From Tretioscincus oriximinensis (Eukaryota > Chordata > Lepidosauria > Squamata > Gymnophthalmidae): a DNA stretch of 64,000 bases. The stretch is from positions 248,001-312,000 of the forward strand of contig JAJVDF010000127.1 in assembly GCA_022410635.1 (NCBI GenBank). Direction: 5' to 3'. Position 1 is the first letter of the stretch; each line of letters begins with the position of its first letter. A model generated the notes under the pieces. The model saw only the letters and a list, made by a program, of their open reading frames with translations. It was not told the origin of the DNA and made no database searches. A program made the translations under genes and the position numbers. Of the stretch, positions 45,136 to 56,332 are shown piece by piece.

Positions 45136-46384
45136 GCTATAAATAAATCCCTCCCTCCAGTTCCTAGGTTTTCCCAAATAAAAGAAGTATGGTTATAAAC
45201 AAATCTTCGTTATTTGAACCATGAACTTGAATGAGGAAATAATGTAACAAAACTTAGGAACTTTATATTGTTGCCAGTTATACATAAGCTGGTGTATTAT
45301 TCCACTGAAATTGCTTTCAATGGAAAATCTATCAGTTGGAATTATACGCACTCCCAGCTCACTCTTTATTACAATCCACCATTCATTGACTGCTCTATAC
45401 ACAAGCATTAACACACTCCTGGCACACTATTTGTTCCTGAATTACAGACAATCACACTTTGTCAAACACAAACAAAATTCTCAACAGTACCACATTTGGG
45501 ACAGCACAGAACAACTCTAACCCACAGCTCAGCATAACCTCTCAAACTCTCAGCCCCCAAATTCTCTTTTTTCATCAGAATACTTTTATATAAGTGGCCC
45601 GTCCTTGTTTTTACAGGGCCAATAGAAAACTTTAAAGGGACCTCATCCTATTTATTGTTTATCACGCTATTTTTTGTTACTTAGTTTTGTTACACACCAT
45701 GGGACCAATGGTGAATTGCCAAATAAATAAATAAAATAAATCATCATGCAGAAGCTGGGAAGATTTCAAGCAAAGGTCTTTTTCTGGATATTTCAGATAT
45801 TGATCCACAAATTTTCTGCATGGGAGCATTGGGTTTGCTGTTCAGCTATAAATTTTATATTTTAATCCTGATAGATGGCAAAAAAGTAGTACTTAGTTCG
45901 GTAGCAAAACAAATACTTGAATTAGAGAGATTTCTTCTACCATTCAGAAGCTGCCGTTCTTTTTTCCTAAAGAAACCCAATAGCCTTTTGATGTCTGAAA
46001 TCACCAAACATAATGACACAGACTGTTTTTGTTGGAAAGCAGCACTTGAGATAAATGGCTCACAAATCAAGGGCTGGCAGATTGACTATATTAATTCCTG
46101 TGCTATTTATCTTGCTGTATGGGCCCAGCAAAAACAATTTGAACTTTAATATACCAACCTTTGTACCACTTGGTACTGTTGCTCTTAGCTTTTGCAAACA
46201 AGAAGACAATGGGACAGTGGAGAATCTTTCTGTCTTTAATGCAATTTGCTTAGAAGTGCCATCACAGCATTAAGGAATCCCTGGTCAGAGCTGTTCTTTA
46301 GAACATTTAATTGGAAACACAAACTGCTTCACAGCTTTTGTTGAAGAAGGTTCTGCCTCCATTTGATCCCTGGGTATCCATTCT
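45136..46384. other. Mostly unique DNA
   Basis: 45136-45560 may still be part of an older element but shows no motif. A short AAATAAAT run lies at 45720-45740 after caccatgggaccaatggtga, possibly another L2 end. The frames at 45820-46149 and 45855-46070 overlap antisense and match nothing I know. Confidence 0.4.
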
Positions 46385-46585
46385 GGTCTTGTTACAGTAT
46401 CAGACTCTTATCTGATAGGTTCTTGATTTGATTCCGCACTCCTACAGTAGGCAGCTGGGTGGCCTTTTGCCAATCACAATTATTTGGATCTCCTTCAGCC
46501 TCACCTACTGCACCTAGACAGCTGTCTATTGTGAAGAGAAAAGGCCGCTGTGCTCTAGATTGAAAAAACGCCAATATAGAAAACT
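46385..46585 (+). mobile_element. tRNA-derived SINE, Sauria type
   Basis: tatcagactcttatctgata, ttgatttgattccgcactcc, agctgggtggccttttgcca, cagcctcacctactgcacc and the end aaaacgccaatatagaaaac follow the Sauria SINE order. Confidence 0.8.
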
Positions 46586-46669
46586 AGCCAAATGCATCAT
46601 TGATCCCTTGTATCATGCTAGAATCCATCTTCCTTCTTTTCCTTCCTTTCCATACCACCATCCATTTTC

Positions 46670-46785
46670 CTTCCCATCTTCAGATATGGTTTTAATATGC
46701 TAATTTTGTATTTCTGTTTTTATTATTGGCTACCCTGAGACGTTCGGGTATAGGGTAAGACATAACTATAAATAAATAAATCCAA
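46670..46785 (+). mobile_element. L2 LINE 3' end
   Basis: ttttattattggctaccctg, agacgttcgggtatagggta and an AAATAAATAAAT tail match the L2 ends at 30300 and 51650. Confidence 0.8.
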
Positions 46786-48439
46786 AAGGGCTTATGGTGA
46801 ATTTGGCTGTGATTGCGGTCACCAGTGGGTTTATGCTCTATAGTGAAAGCAGTGGTGGTGTTAGATGGTGTGTGCAATTCAGCAGATGCTGAATGCTCCT
46901 AACATGATGGCAAGTGATGAGTGGCACAAGTGATCTTTAGGTCTTTCATAGGTGCTGAAGACCTTCGCCATGGTGATGAATGGAAGTGATGAGGGAGGGA
47001 ATTGAGGCTGTCTTGATTAACCTGCAGCACATGGACAGGCAATTGAAACAGAGCCTGAAGAGAAGTGGGAAACGCTATACTGACGTCTGCATGATTGCGG
47101 ACACAGAAAATGGCTCCCTTATATCATTCCATGGTTCCTGGCCTTCAATCCCCAGGGTTACCTATTTCTACATAATTTTCAACTGCCTCGACTGGGCAAT
47201 GTAGGGCCACTGTAGTTCATGCAGAAGACAGAGGCCTAGAATGAATTTATGCCTCACACTGAACCACTTCACCATTATGTGTGAAAAGGCCCATGTCTTG
47301 ATTGACCTAGACATGCCCTAAGGTTGTGAAAACACAAACAGGCTCTTCCGAAATTTGCCACTTCTGTAAGATGTTTTATTTGAAAATCTGCTGCCCCAAC
47401 TAACCACAGTTTTCATAATTCTAAACAATACCAAGAGGCACCTTTTTTGCCCAATACGAGTCTTTCTCTGTTCTCACAAATTTGTGCTATTTGAAACTGA
47501 CATTGTTTATTCCCTGTGCTATTTTTGAATACTCTGGAATAAAACATGGAGTAACCAGAAGTTCCAGTACATCTGTACTTTATTTTGAAAAAATTAAATA
47601 CAGTGGAATAAATAAATGATGTTTGGATGCAGCNCAAATGTTTCATTCCCTTTGTAACTGCTGTGAAATTTTATAATGAGAATCAATATAAAATCATTTT
47701 TTNAAAAAAAAGCTAAGTAAAACGCAGTAATAAATAAATTTTCACTATGAATAACACATTCCAGAGCATCCCAGCATACAAAAACCTTCTTCTTCTTTTG
47801 CAATAATATGTCACAGTTGTTCTAATGTTGTCTACAACATCTAGCAACATTTTGTAAGTCATTTGAAGGTCACTGTTTCTACCTTTACTGTGGGCAGAAA
47901 AAAATTAGTACTTCACTTTACCTTTTTCGTCTTTGCGGTTGCATGAACCATAGAATGATTTATGGATCCATTCTTCCAACTCAACNATGTAAGACATTGT
48001 CATTAGAGAAAGAAAGTTTTATTGGCAGGATTCCTGAAACTGCAACATACATTAAGAAAAAACAGCTCAGGTGGATACTAAGTAATAAACCAAATGTACT
48101 CATTGGCTTAGCTGGTTGGTGGATATTTATGAATGGAAACATAGTATTTCTACTAACATAACAATAGAGATCAATATTCCACCTTAGTTTGTTTCTTGGT
48201 TTTTTTTAATTATTTAGGTCATTTCTGCCCANTAACTGAAATTCTTCAACAGGAACCATTCAATGCTAGAACAGCTGTGCCAGATCAAGGACATCCATGA
48301 CGTCTGGATGTCTCTGCTTTCTGTTTCTTTATGAACTACTCCTCTGCTAATGCATCATAAAGGTGCTTATGACAACCTGATGGAGAAGAATGCATCATTC
48401 ATGCATCCTTCACATGAGGGGACAGTGATGTATGGGCCC
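46786..48439. other. Unique DNA; unassigned 74-codon frame
   Basis: A plus-strand frame (46980-47204) reads EGIEAVLINLQHMDRQLKQS and then KRYTDVCMIADTEN. It has protein-like composition, but I know no family for it. No upstream extension keeps the frame open. It may be part of a degraded processed copy. Nothing else is recognised. Confidence 0.35.
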
Positions 48440-48575
48440 TGTGCCCTCATTGTTCATACAAATTGCCAGAAAACATCATGCAGATCTTGCAATTGATGGG
48501 TCACTGTGTGAAACAGGATGCTGAACTAGATGGACTATGGCTGGATCTAGCAGAGATCCTCTTGCCTTCTTGTGC
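48440..48575 (+). mobile_element. CR1 LINE 3' end, older copy
   Basis: gcaattgatgggtcactgtg, gaaacaggatgctgaactag and atggactatggctggatcta are followed by gatcctcttgccttcttgtg, the CR1 3' order with a worn octamer. Confidence 0.75.
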
Positions 48576-51134
48576 CTATTATATATCACAATAAATATAA
48601 ATGAGCATGTGGAATAGTCTTACATTCCCATGATGTCTTCTGTTTTTATGATTGATGATATATTCACTATTATTATTATATTTCTGTCAGTGCTCCAAGT
48701 GTCCTGGTGCTGCTTCTTTTTTGGCTCTGCTAGTAGTTCTTCCACCTCACCCAGTTCCTTGGTTTTTTCTTTTTTTTTCTTTTACTTTTCTGAAGTTTAT
48801 TGTGCTTGTTCCCAAGTAAGAAGAAAGGATAAAAAGCTCTGAGTGAAGCCACAGAGCCAAATTTATATGAGGGCATGGATTAAGTGCTGTTGATGTTGCC
48901 TTTGGCAAGAGGTCAGATGGCTCTGTCTGAGAATGGGATTTGAATTTACTAACAAACATTCATCACAGATAATCCATACTGAGTTTGTTTTACATTACTA
49001 TCACATTAAGATGGATCCATTTTCCCCTGTGCTACAGAATACGGAAGTCCTCTGCCATTTTTGAAAATTGTCTCTGCCTTCCAGATGCAGCGAATTTCAG
49101 AACACCGATTTAAAGCAAATGAAGTGCTAAGGAGAAAGCTGTATTGTAGAAGGGTGAATGTCTAATTCTGAAAACATGGAGGTTTCTAGTTCAATCATCC
49201 TTTGAGATAAGAATATGAACAGGTTTTATTATGCTCAGACCACAAATAAAACTACCCAATTTGGCTGCTTCCGCATTACAACCTTATCACTATTTTTATT
49301 AAATCTGAGAAAAGACATTTGCAAGTAGGTCTTCACACACACCCAATTTTCTTCNCTGCTTCTTTCTTCTCTGTAACATTCCCTGGTAACATCACCTTAT
49401 AAGGTTTTTTTTGTATACTGCTATGGCAGTTAGTACTGAAATACAGGGGGTCGAATTCCTTGCCTTAATCCGTGTCAAAGACTCTAGAGTAACCCTGAAG
49501 TGATGGGCAGAGGTACACTAATGGGATATTTGATATTCTCATTTTCCAGGAATCCTGGAAACAGTTTGGACATGTGATCTAAATTTAATGGGACTGGATG
49601 ATATGACCATAAATTATCTTTAAGTGCACTACAGTGTGTTGCCATTGGCAGCCCTGAAACCTATCAAGGTAGCACCAACATGAACAGTCTTCTAAGAGTT
49701 TGAGATGCTCCTAGGTCAGCATTTCACTCTAGCTGTTTCTTAACAATGGTTCCATATACACACTCATGCTTCTAATGACCAAAAAAACTACTTCTAAAGT
49801 GCCCACAAATTGCTACCTCTAAAAGCCACTTTTCGTCTAAGTTTACATATTTAATCAAATCTTGTGTATCTGTCTGGCATTAAATAACACTTGAAATTAT
49901 TTTAGATTAATTTTCTTTCATCCTGTTAATCTTTGTCCAAGTTAATGGCTCCTTTAAAAAAGATCATTCTTGATCTTTGGAAGTAAGTTGTATGTCCTTT
50001 CCCCACAAATCCTTGAAATACCTAACGTTTGTAAGGTAGTGAATTAAATACTTAGATATTTCATTGTGTAAGTTTGTTTAAAAGTGCTTGGATGCAGCTT
50101 TAAAAAAGCCCCTTGTAAATACTGCTTTTAACAAATTATCTAATTTCATCAAACAATAAAAAACCCACTTTCTTTTATTTTAAAGTGTTCTTTCTCTGCA
50201 GCTACCACTTATGACTGAGTAATTATTTGCACAGTAATTCAAACCTTAGCTAAACACCCTGCCTTTCTTTCCTTTGCCAGAATTTCTTTTATACTTTTCC
50301 CATCCCATCCCTTCCATCTTATTTGCACTAGGCTTTTTTTATCTTGAAATAGAGCCCTCCATGTGCATGACAGTGAAGGCTATCAGTTTTTCTCCAGACA
50401 TCCCACAGTCAGTGGAAACCTTGCCATCTGTGTCCTGTACAAAATCTTGTCATCTCCCTTCCCCCTCCATGCCCCCTTCTCATCAGTGGCTCCATACTTT
50501 GGAGCCCTTTGTAGGCTGGTGCTCGGTGCTTTTGTTGTGAAATGACTCCTCGTTAGTTTGTTTCTGCATGCTGAATTCCCAAAGGCTGCTTTGAAGACAT
50601 GTTAATTATAGTAATAATTTCCAAGTCATTTACTAGTCATTGCCAATTTTCTTGCAGGAGGGAGGAGAAAAGCTACAGCTTGGCATGCCATTCTATCTTG
50701 AAGCATTAAGTTTTGATATATATATATATATTTGATCCAGAAGTAATCCCTATCCACCCACCGTAAAATATTAAAAGAAGTTGCTTCACTCAGTCTATAA
50801 TAAGCCCACTCCCTTCCTCTTCTATTTTTTAGTAACAGGGGAAATTAACCATCAGCAATAGGGCATGTACTGAAAAACACTTTCTGATTATATGCAAGCT
50901 CACAGTTCCTGGATTTTTAGCTTTAAGCTTTGCAAACACATAAGATGGTTTACTGTGGTCATAAGAACAACCATTGCCTGTCTGAAGACATAACTTACTG
51001 AAGTGTAAAGATTTTCTGGGTGGCACTCAGAACCCATCATATAATGGGAGCCAGTTCTTGGTGAACTGAGCAGTTTGCCAAATGTCATCAAGCATTACAA
51101 CGTTTTTTCTCCTTGAAATTTTTTTAAAAATATA
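48576..51134. other. Repeat-poor DNA; 49790-50150 is a candidate conserved block
   Basis: No transposon or gene is recognised in 2.5 kb. A short TA run lies at 50717-50730. 49790-50150 is AT-rich, low in CpG and free of repeats, with homeodomain-like attaattttc and tattttagattaa. Confidence 0.4.
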
Positions 51135-51265
51135 TATATCACAAAATCACAGGGTCATGGCGTCCAACCCCCTGTTTAATGCAGGATTCACTANACCATC
51201 CCAGACCAATAGCTCTTTTTGAAGACTTCCAGCAACGAAGAACTCACCACCTCCTGTGACAACCT
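51135..51265 (+). mobile_element. Old CR1-like fragment
   Basis: acagggtcatggcgtccaac, cccctgtttaatgcaggatt and actanaccatcccagac match a common CR1 section with catctagtccaaccccctg. Confidence 0.6.
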
Positions 51266-51284
51266 ATTCCACTGGTTTTCCAGC

Positions 51285-51730
51285 CCAATTCAAGGTATTA
51301 ACTTTAACTTATAAGGCCATAAATAACTTGGGCCCCAAATACCTAAAGTAACGCTTTCTCCCATACCAACTAACCAGTGCCTTAGGATCTGCAGGGGAGG
51401 CCCTCCTGGTTATACCACCCCTTACAACTGTCAATGGAGTGGGAACCAGGAGTAGGGCCTTCTCAGTGGTTGCCCCCAGTCTTTGGAATAGTTTCGACCT
51501 CAGGGGTGCCTCTGTCATAATCATTGTGTTCTTTTAAAAGGTCTTTGAAGATGCACCTCTTCAACCTAGCCTTTGGTTGAAGAAATGCTGTTTTTTCCCT
51601 CCACCTTTAGCTACTGATTGTTACTGTTTTAAAATGTAAATTTTGTACTTTTTTATTGTTGCCGCTCTGAGGCCTTAAGGGACGGGGTGGGCTATAAATG
51701 TAAATAAATAAATAAATAAATAAATAAATA
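51285..51730 (+). pseudogene. L2 LINE C-terminal coding end, 3' region and tail
   Basis: The plus-strand translation has an L2-like order: a KAINNLGPKYLK-like piece, FLPYQLTSALGSAGEALLVI, VNGVGTRSRAFSVVAPSLWN and SFDLRGASVI. It is followed by cttcaacctagcctttggtt, ttgttactgttttaaaatgt, gccgctctgaggccttaagg and an AAATAAAT array (51698-51730). The coding part is only lightly broken, so this is among the better L2 ends here. Confidence 0.85.
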
Positions 51731-52112
51731 GATGAATATTATGTTTTTTAATTCAGTATCCTCCCTCCTAACTGATCTTTTTTATTTTTTCTGCACTTAA
51801 ATATGTCCTTATCCCTATCTCTTGTGTTCCCTATCCATTGTTCTCTTATTGCCTTTTTCTACTGGATTTTCATCCACACCATTCAGTTGCAAAATCCTAA
51901 TNTACAGGAAGTCATGAATTGCACAGGAAGTACATATTAGTACCATCCAAAACCATGGCCCAGATAGGCCATCTAAAGTTCTATGCCCACCCCTTGCCAG
52001 AAACAGCATTACTATGGCAACCTCCAATCAACAGAAGAGAAAGGGAAGAAGCAGAGAGAGCTGAAAGAGAGAAAGAGAAGGAGTTTGGATTGAAGAAATT
52101 GCAATTAACAGT
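51731..52112. other. Unique DNA with GA-rich stretch
   Basis: A GA-rich tract at 52030-52085 (gaagagaaagggaagaagca) precedes the SPIN-like element. No gene is recognised. Confidence 0.45.
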
Positions 52113-52120
52113 CACTAAAG

Positions 52121-52453
52121 CAGCGGTTCTCAACCTGTGGGGTTCGACCGACCAAAACACAGGGGTCACCTAAAGCCATGTTTCTGATGGCTTTAGCTGC
52201 TGAGCCGGGGAGGACGTTCCTGGCTGTCNGTGCTGGCCGCGGCGATCTATCACACGTGATCGTGGCCCACATGCCCACACTCAACATGGCGGCCATGGCA
52301 TTAGTGCCAGTGCTGATGGTTTCGGTGGCTCTGGGTGGTGGACTGATCCTTGTGCTCCGCAGGCTGATGAGCAGGAGCCACCAAAATTGGGGTCACCGCA
52401 ACATGAGGAACTGTATTGCGGGGTCAAGGCATTAGAAAAGTTGAGAACCACTG
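52121..52453. mobile_element. SPIN-like non-autonomous hAT transposon, 333 bp
   Basis: The left terminus is CAGCGGTTCTCAACCTGTGG followed by a gttcgaccgacc stretch and aggggtcacctaaagcca. The right terminus is gggtcaaggcattagaaaag and then ttgagaaccactg. These are the ends of SPIN, a hAT known for horizontal transfer among tetrapods. Flanks are cactaaag (52113-52120) and tactaaag (52454-52461), an 8-bp target duplication with one mismatch. An inner inverted pair (taaagccatgtttc and tgatggcttta) also matches SPIN. CpG-rich, with n at 52229. No transposase is present. Confidence 0.82.
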
Positions 52454-52461
52454 TACTAAAG

Positions 52462-52959
52462 CTACACAATCAAGAGAAGAGATAGGCCAGACTGTTAGAC
52501 TACAGAAACATGATTTTGTAGGGTTCTCTAAATATGATAAAATAGGGGATTCTCTGTCAAAAAGCAGAGATGTGCCAGCAGAACACTTGACCAAAGCCTC
52601 ATTTTCCTGACATGAAGAATCCTCAGTTTAAACCAAAAGTTCCGGAAACAGCAAATAAAAAACAAAATAAGCACCTCACATCCATGCAGCTAACTCACCT
52701 GAGTAGCCAGCATATAGNGATCAGGAATGCTTCTGTTGAGGTAGAAAAAATCATCTTCTTGCTCAGTGTAAACAGCAACCAGTGAGGGCAGCCATGTTAA
52801 CTGAGCACAAAGTAGGCTGAGACCAGAATGACAGTGCCAGCCTTTTTGAGAGCCCAATCAAAGCAAATCAAAGTAGAACAGGCAGAGCAGGCCAATGTGG
52901 AATGGAAACATCCCATTGTAATTGGGAATAAAGGAATAGTAGCCCTGAGAGATATTGAA
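52462..52959. other. Unique DNA, nothing recognised
   Basis: No gene or repeat is recognised. Confidence 0.45.
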
Positions 52960-53335
52960 TCCCTCTCCTCCCCTTGCACACTCCGATCCTGTCCTCCCAT
53001 GACCGCAATCCACCACAACTTACCCCTCCTCCCTCCCTTGCATCCTCCTATATACATACTTCCTCCCCCTCNTCTCCCTCTGTCCCCTCCCNTCACATGC
53101 ACATTCCCCCACCCTTCCTCCCATGCCCTCTCCCTTCACATGGACATACACTTCCCTATCCTCCCTCCCTTGTCCCTCCCTTCTCTCTCACACACACACA
53201 TACAGAAACTTCCTCCCTTCATTCTCCCTTCACACACACACTTCCCCCTCCTCCCTTGTCCCTCCCTTCTCTCTCACANGCATACATACACACTTCCTCC
53301 CTCCTCCCTGGCCCCTCCCTTCACACGAGTGGGAT
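52960..53335 (+). repeat. Pyrimidine-rich degenerate minisatellite
   Basis: About 375 bp of CCCTCC- and CTTCC-rich sequence with short CA runs. The block ccttgtccctcccttctctc recurs at about 53168 and 53253, about 85 bases apart, and a weaker form follows near 53308. The purine strand is G- and A-rich. It produces long P/S/H-rich frames (52828-53424) that are not genes. n bases at 53072, 53092 and 53279. Confidence 0.8.
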
Positions 53336-53654
53336 GGGAAAAAGGTAAAGAAGAAGCTAGAACCCGTTGGTGGGTAAGGTGGGNTGGATTGGGGCCACGG
53401 GGAAGGAGAGGAGGGACAAAGTAAGAGGGTGCAAGGTGGGCAAATTTGGCCCATTGGGCCCTGAAACCCATGGACCAAATTTTTGGCCCTCTCCACTAGT
53501 TCTTTCTATAACCCTTTTGTTGCTATTATTTATAATGGATGTCAATTTGGATTCTTCTACAGCCAATTTTGCTTTTCTTCTATGTCTCACTGTGGTTTCC
53601 AGTTGTTCCTTCCACAGTCGCTCTTCCCTTCTATTCCAATATCTAAATAATAAT
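53336..53654 (-). pseudogene. Unassigned coding-like remnant
   Basis: The minus-strand frame 53357-53662 reads SRLLFRYWNRREERLWKEQL and then RHRRKAKLAVEESKLTSIIN, a basic, helical stretch. Beyond the MITE it seems to continue as ILIEIQYGNMSWAELERQIN. It looks like part of a retroelement protein interrupted by the MITE, but I cannot name the family. Confidence 0.4.
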
Positions 53655-53728
53655 CTGCTCAAAACAATTAAGGGAACACATTAACATAAAAGTTTAACAC
53701 TAAGTGTTCCCTTAATTGTTTTGAACAG
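53655..53728. mobile_element. 74-bp palindromic Tc1/mariner-type MITE, second copy
   Basis: CTGCTCAAAACAATTAAGGG at the left and ccttaattgttttgaacag at the right are inverted repeats. In reverse complement it matches 5668-5739 nearly throughout. TA follows at 53729-53730; the left flank is AT rather than a clean TA. It sits inside a coding-like remnant (53336-54120), so the insertion is nested. n at 53731. Confidence 0.8.
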
Positions 53729-54120
53729 TANATTTTAGATTCCATAACCCCATTTATCTGTCTTTCCAATTCTGCCCAGCTCATATTTCCATATTGAATT
53801 TCTATTAATATTTGTAACTGAAAGGCATCGTGGTAATGTTCTTGGTATCTTCCTTCTTTATTCCTCTTCTCTTGTTATCATCCATCATTTCATAACCTCT
53901 ATCTTTTATTCCCTGCTATCCATTTGCCTATTTTTTTTCTATTCCAAGCCTTTAATGTTTTCCTTGATACAGCCATTGAAATCGTTCAGAATAGATATAA
54001 TAATTTCACTATACATAACACCTTAATAGTCCTAATTCCATCAATTTTACTTACCATTTTATTCTTCCGTTCAACATCTCCTTGCCAGTTCTTATGAGTT
54101 ATAAACAAACGTGCACTCTG
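53729..54120 (-). pseudogene. Continuation of unassigned coding-like remnant
   Basis: The minus-strand sequence continues the pattern upstream of the MITE (for example EGRYQEHYHDAFQLQ followed by ILIEIQYGNMSWAELE). Stops are frequent. The remnant may be an ORF1-like part of an L1 or another LINE, but no motif proves that. Confidence 0.35.
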
Positions 54121-55199
54121 TACAAGGAATAAGGCTGTCTGAGAAAACACTGCAATCAAAATTTCAGCATTCTCACTTAATTAAACCAGATGCAATTGCT
54201 AGAATATCCCATTAAACCACTAAATAGTCTTTGCTTTCTTATGTGGCATCAGGGTACAATTCATTAGGTTTCCTATAATCCCTTCTAACTTCATTATACC
54301 AGTTACACTAAAGTCTTCAGTATTTCGTTTCTTTTTTTAATGGGAGAAACATAGGCTGGAGTCAGATATTCCACTGAAGCTGACTTATAAATACGTTATC
54401 TTCAGTGTGAAGCAGATCTATCACAGTTCCAATTTGCCACTTCCTCTCATTACAGTTCTTGTGTAGGGCATTAAACAGGTGATGGTAGGCAGATGGGAGG
54501 GAGGCATTAGCAGAGGAAGAAGAAGCATGGGGGATGAGGGAAGAAACAAAGTATATTCTTTTAAAAAAAAACCATGCCTCTTGCACATCCTGCCCTCTCT
54601 CATTTATGACCCCAGAATGACACCTACATACTGTGATGTAGCCCACAATATCCCCCAATGATCCCCGTGGTGTCTACGCTGGTGTTCCGTAGTTTCCATA
54701 GGGCATAAATATTCTGTCCTTAACCACTTGCCATAGGAGTATTTGGGGGTTCTTATGCTTTCCCATGTTTTCTCTTTTACTGTGATCTATCTTGAGAACT
54801 TTGAGCAATAGGTAGAATATATGTGTGTGTGTGTGTGTGTGTAAGATAATAGTGATTTGAAATAAGACAACTGTATAAGTCAAAAATAGTTGTTCCATTC
54901 CAAATGCAAATAAAAAAAACACACTGAGTAGCTTTTTGTGGGTGAAGGAAGATATAAACTACCTCCAGAAAGGTCACAGGTATAAGAAAACACATAAAAT
55001 CAAGAGAACATGACATCATTCTAAAATGAGTAAGTTTAAACCATGGTTCTCAGCCCACTTTTTAATGTTCATCAGATTTTGCTCTATGTTTATAGACGTT
55101 TCTTAACATCTGAGCCTCCCTTTGATAGTAAGGATTAACTGTTATAATTAATTTCTTAAATATAATTAACTACACAGAAAAGTAGCAGATTTGACATTG
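54121..55199. other. Unique DNA with a GT microsatellite
   Basis: A GT run lies at 54821-54842. Nothing else is recognised; frames at 54362-54658 and 54674-54922 lack motifs. Confidence 0.45.
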
Positions 55200-55900
55200 T
55201 GATCAAGCTTTTGGATTTTTTTTTTAATCTGTAGACAGAAACATCATATTAAATGTGTGATGACTTTTTCTGAGAAACCTTCAAGGCAGGGTGAACTCTA
55301 AATGGTGTTTCTATTTATAGGAGTCCCTGAGGATTTCAAGTGCAGCTTTGATCCAGAGTTGCTTTTAGCTAGGCAGAATCTAATTTCCACCAGCTGAGAC
55401 ATTTCTCTGAATCCCATAAACAATCATAGTCAAAACAATAATTCAGGTAATTAAGAAAGAGCAGAACTTCCCATTAATGGGCGGCATGGGGGTATTTTTT
55501 ATTACTATAGAAAGCTGGAATTTAATATACTACACTTTAAAACTATCACATTTAACTGCAGGCTCTGAGTGACAGAGGGAAAAGTGTTTATTCATTCAAA
55601 CAGTTTGTTTTCAAATGGCTTCACATCAAACCAAGCATTCTGGTCACACGTTCTATGTTCACTTGAATCAAATGAATCTCAGGGATTGTGAACACAAACT
55701 GATCAATTAATCAAGTCATATTCATTATAATTTCCATTTTAAAAATTCTGATTGTTCAGTGGAACTATTTGCTGTCAAACTGAACTCATGGGTGAAGCAA
55801 AAACAAAAAATCTTATTTATGAACATCCCTAATGTTCTTCTTTCTGCTTATTAAGATTAGAGCTACAGTCATGGCACTATTTATAAAGACATAGTAACCT
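55200..55900. other. Repeat-free block, candidate conserved non-coding element
   Basis: About 700 bp without transposon signatures, low in CpG and with balanced composition (for example gatttcaagtgcagctttga, then ccagagttgcttttagctag). It looks like ordinary conserved non-coding DNA, but without a comparison this is only an impression. Confidence 0.3.
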
Positions 55901-55939
55901 GTTTTTGTTCCTCAGCTACAATCTGGAAATCAACAAGAC

Positions 55940-56200
55940 AAAGATGAAAAAGAAAACGAAAAAGAAAATGAAGAAGAAGAAAAAGAAAATGAAGGAGCAA
56001 AAGAAAATGAAGAAGAAGAAGAATCTAGTTTTTATACCTCACCATTCTCACCCAAAGGGACTCAGAGCAGTTTACAAGGTTAGTTTTCACCAAAGAGCCT
56101 ACATCTAACTTCCCCACCAGATGCCGACACAGGGCATTAAGAACGAACCTCTGGACTGAGAGACAGTCTCTTAAGTTCTGCGCCACTCATGCCCCTAAAC
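55940..56200 (-). mobile_element. tRNA-derived SINE, second group, with long GAA-rich tail
   Basis: The tail side is a GAA/GAAAAT tract (55940-56020). The body in reverse is ctagtttttatacctcacca, ttctcacccaaagggactca, gagcagtttacaaggttag and a tRNA-like end (ggactgagagacagtctctt, then ttctgcgccactcatgcccc). The central block present at 26957 is missing, so the copy is shorter. Confidence 0.75.
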
Positions 56201-56332
56201 AGGTGAGGGTTTCATCTTCTGCTGGAGATTGCCCTAGTGCAACTGGTGGGCCACTCAGTAAGACAGAATACTGGACTAGATAGGGGATGGCCTGATTCAG
56301 CAGGGCTTTTCTTATGTTCTTATGTTCTAATT
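56201..56332 (+). mobile_element. CR1 LINE 3' end
   Basis: aactggtgggccactcagta, agacagaatactggactaga, tggcctgattcagcagggc and two ttcttatg octamers at the end. Confidence 0.85.

Noticed and set aside
45220..45560. Possible LTR or other element after the L1 remnant
   Set aside because: I saw no terminal repeats, primer-binding site or coding motif.
52828..53424. 198-codon frame rich in P, S and H
   Set aside because: It is the pyrimidine-rich minisatellite read in one frame; it holds n bases and repeats and shows no domain.
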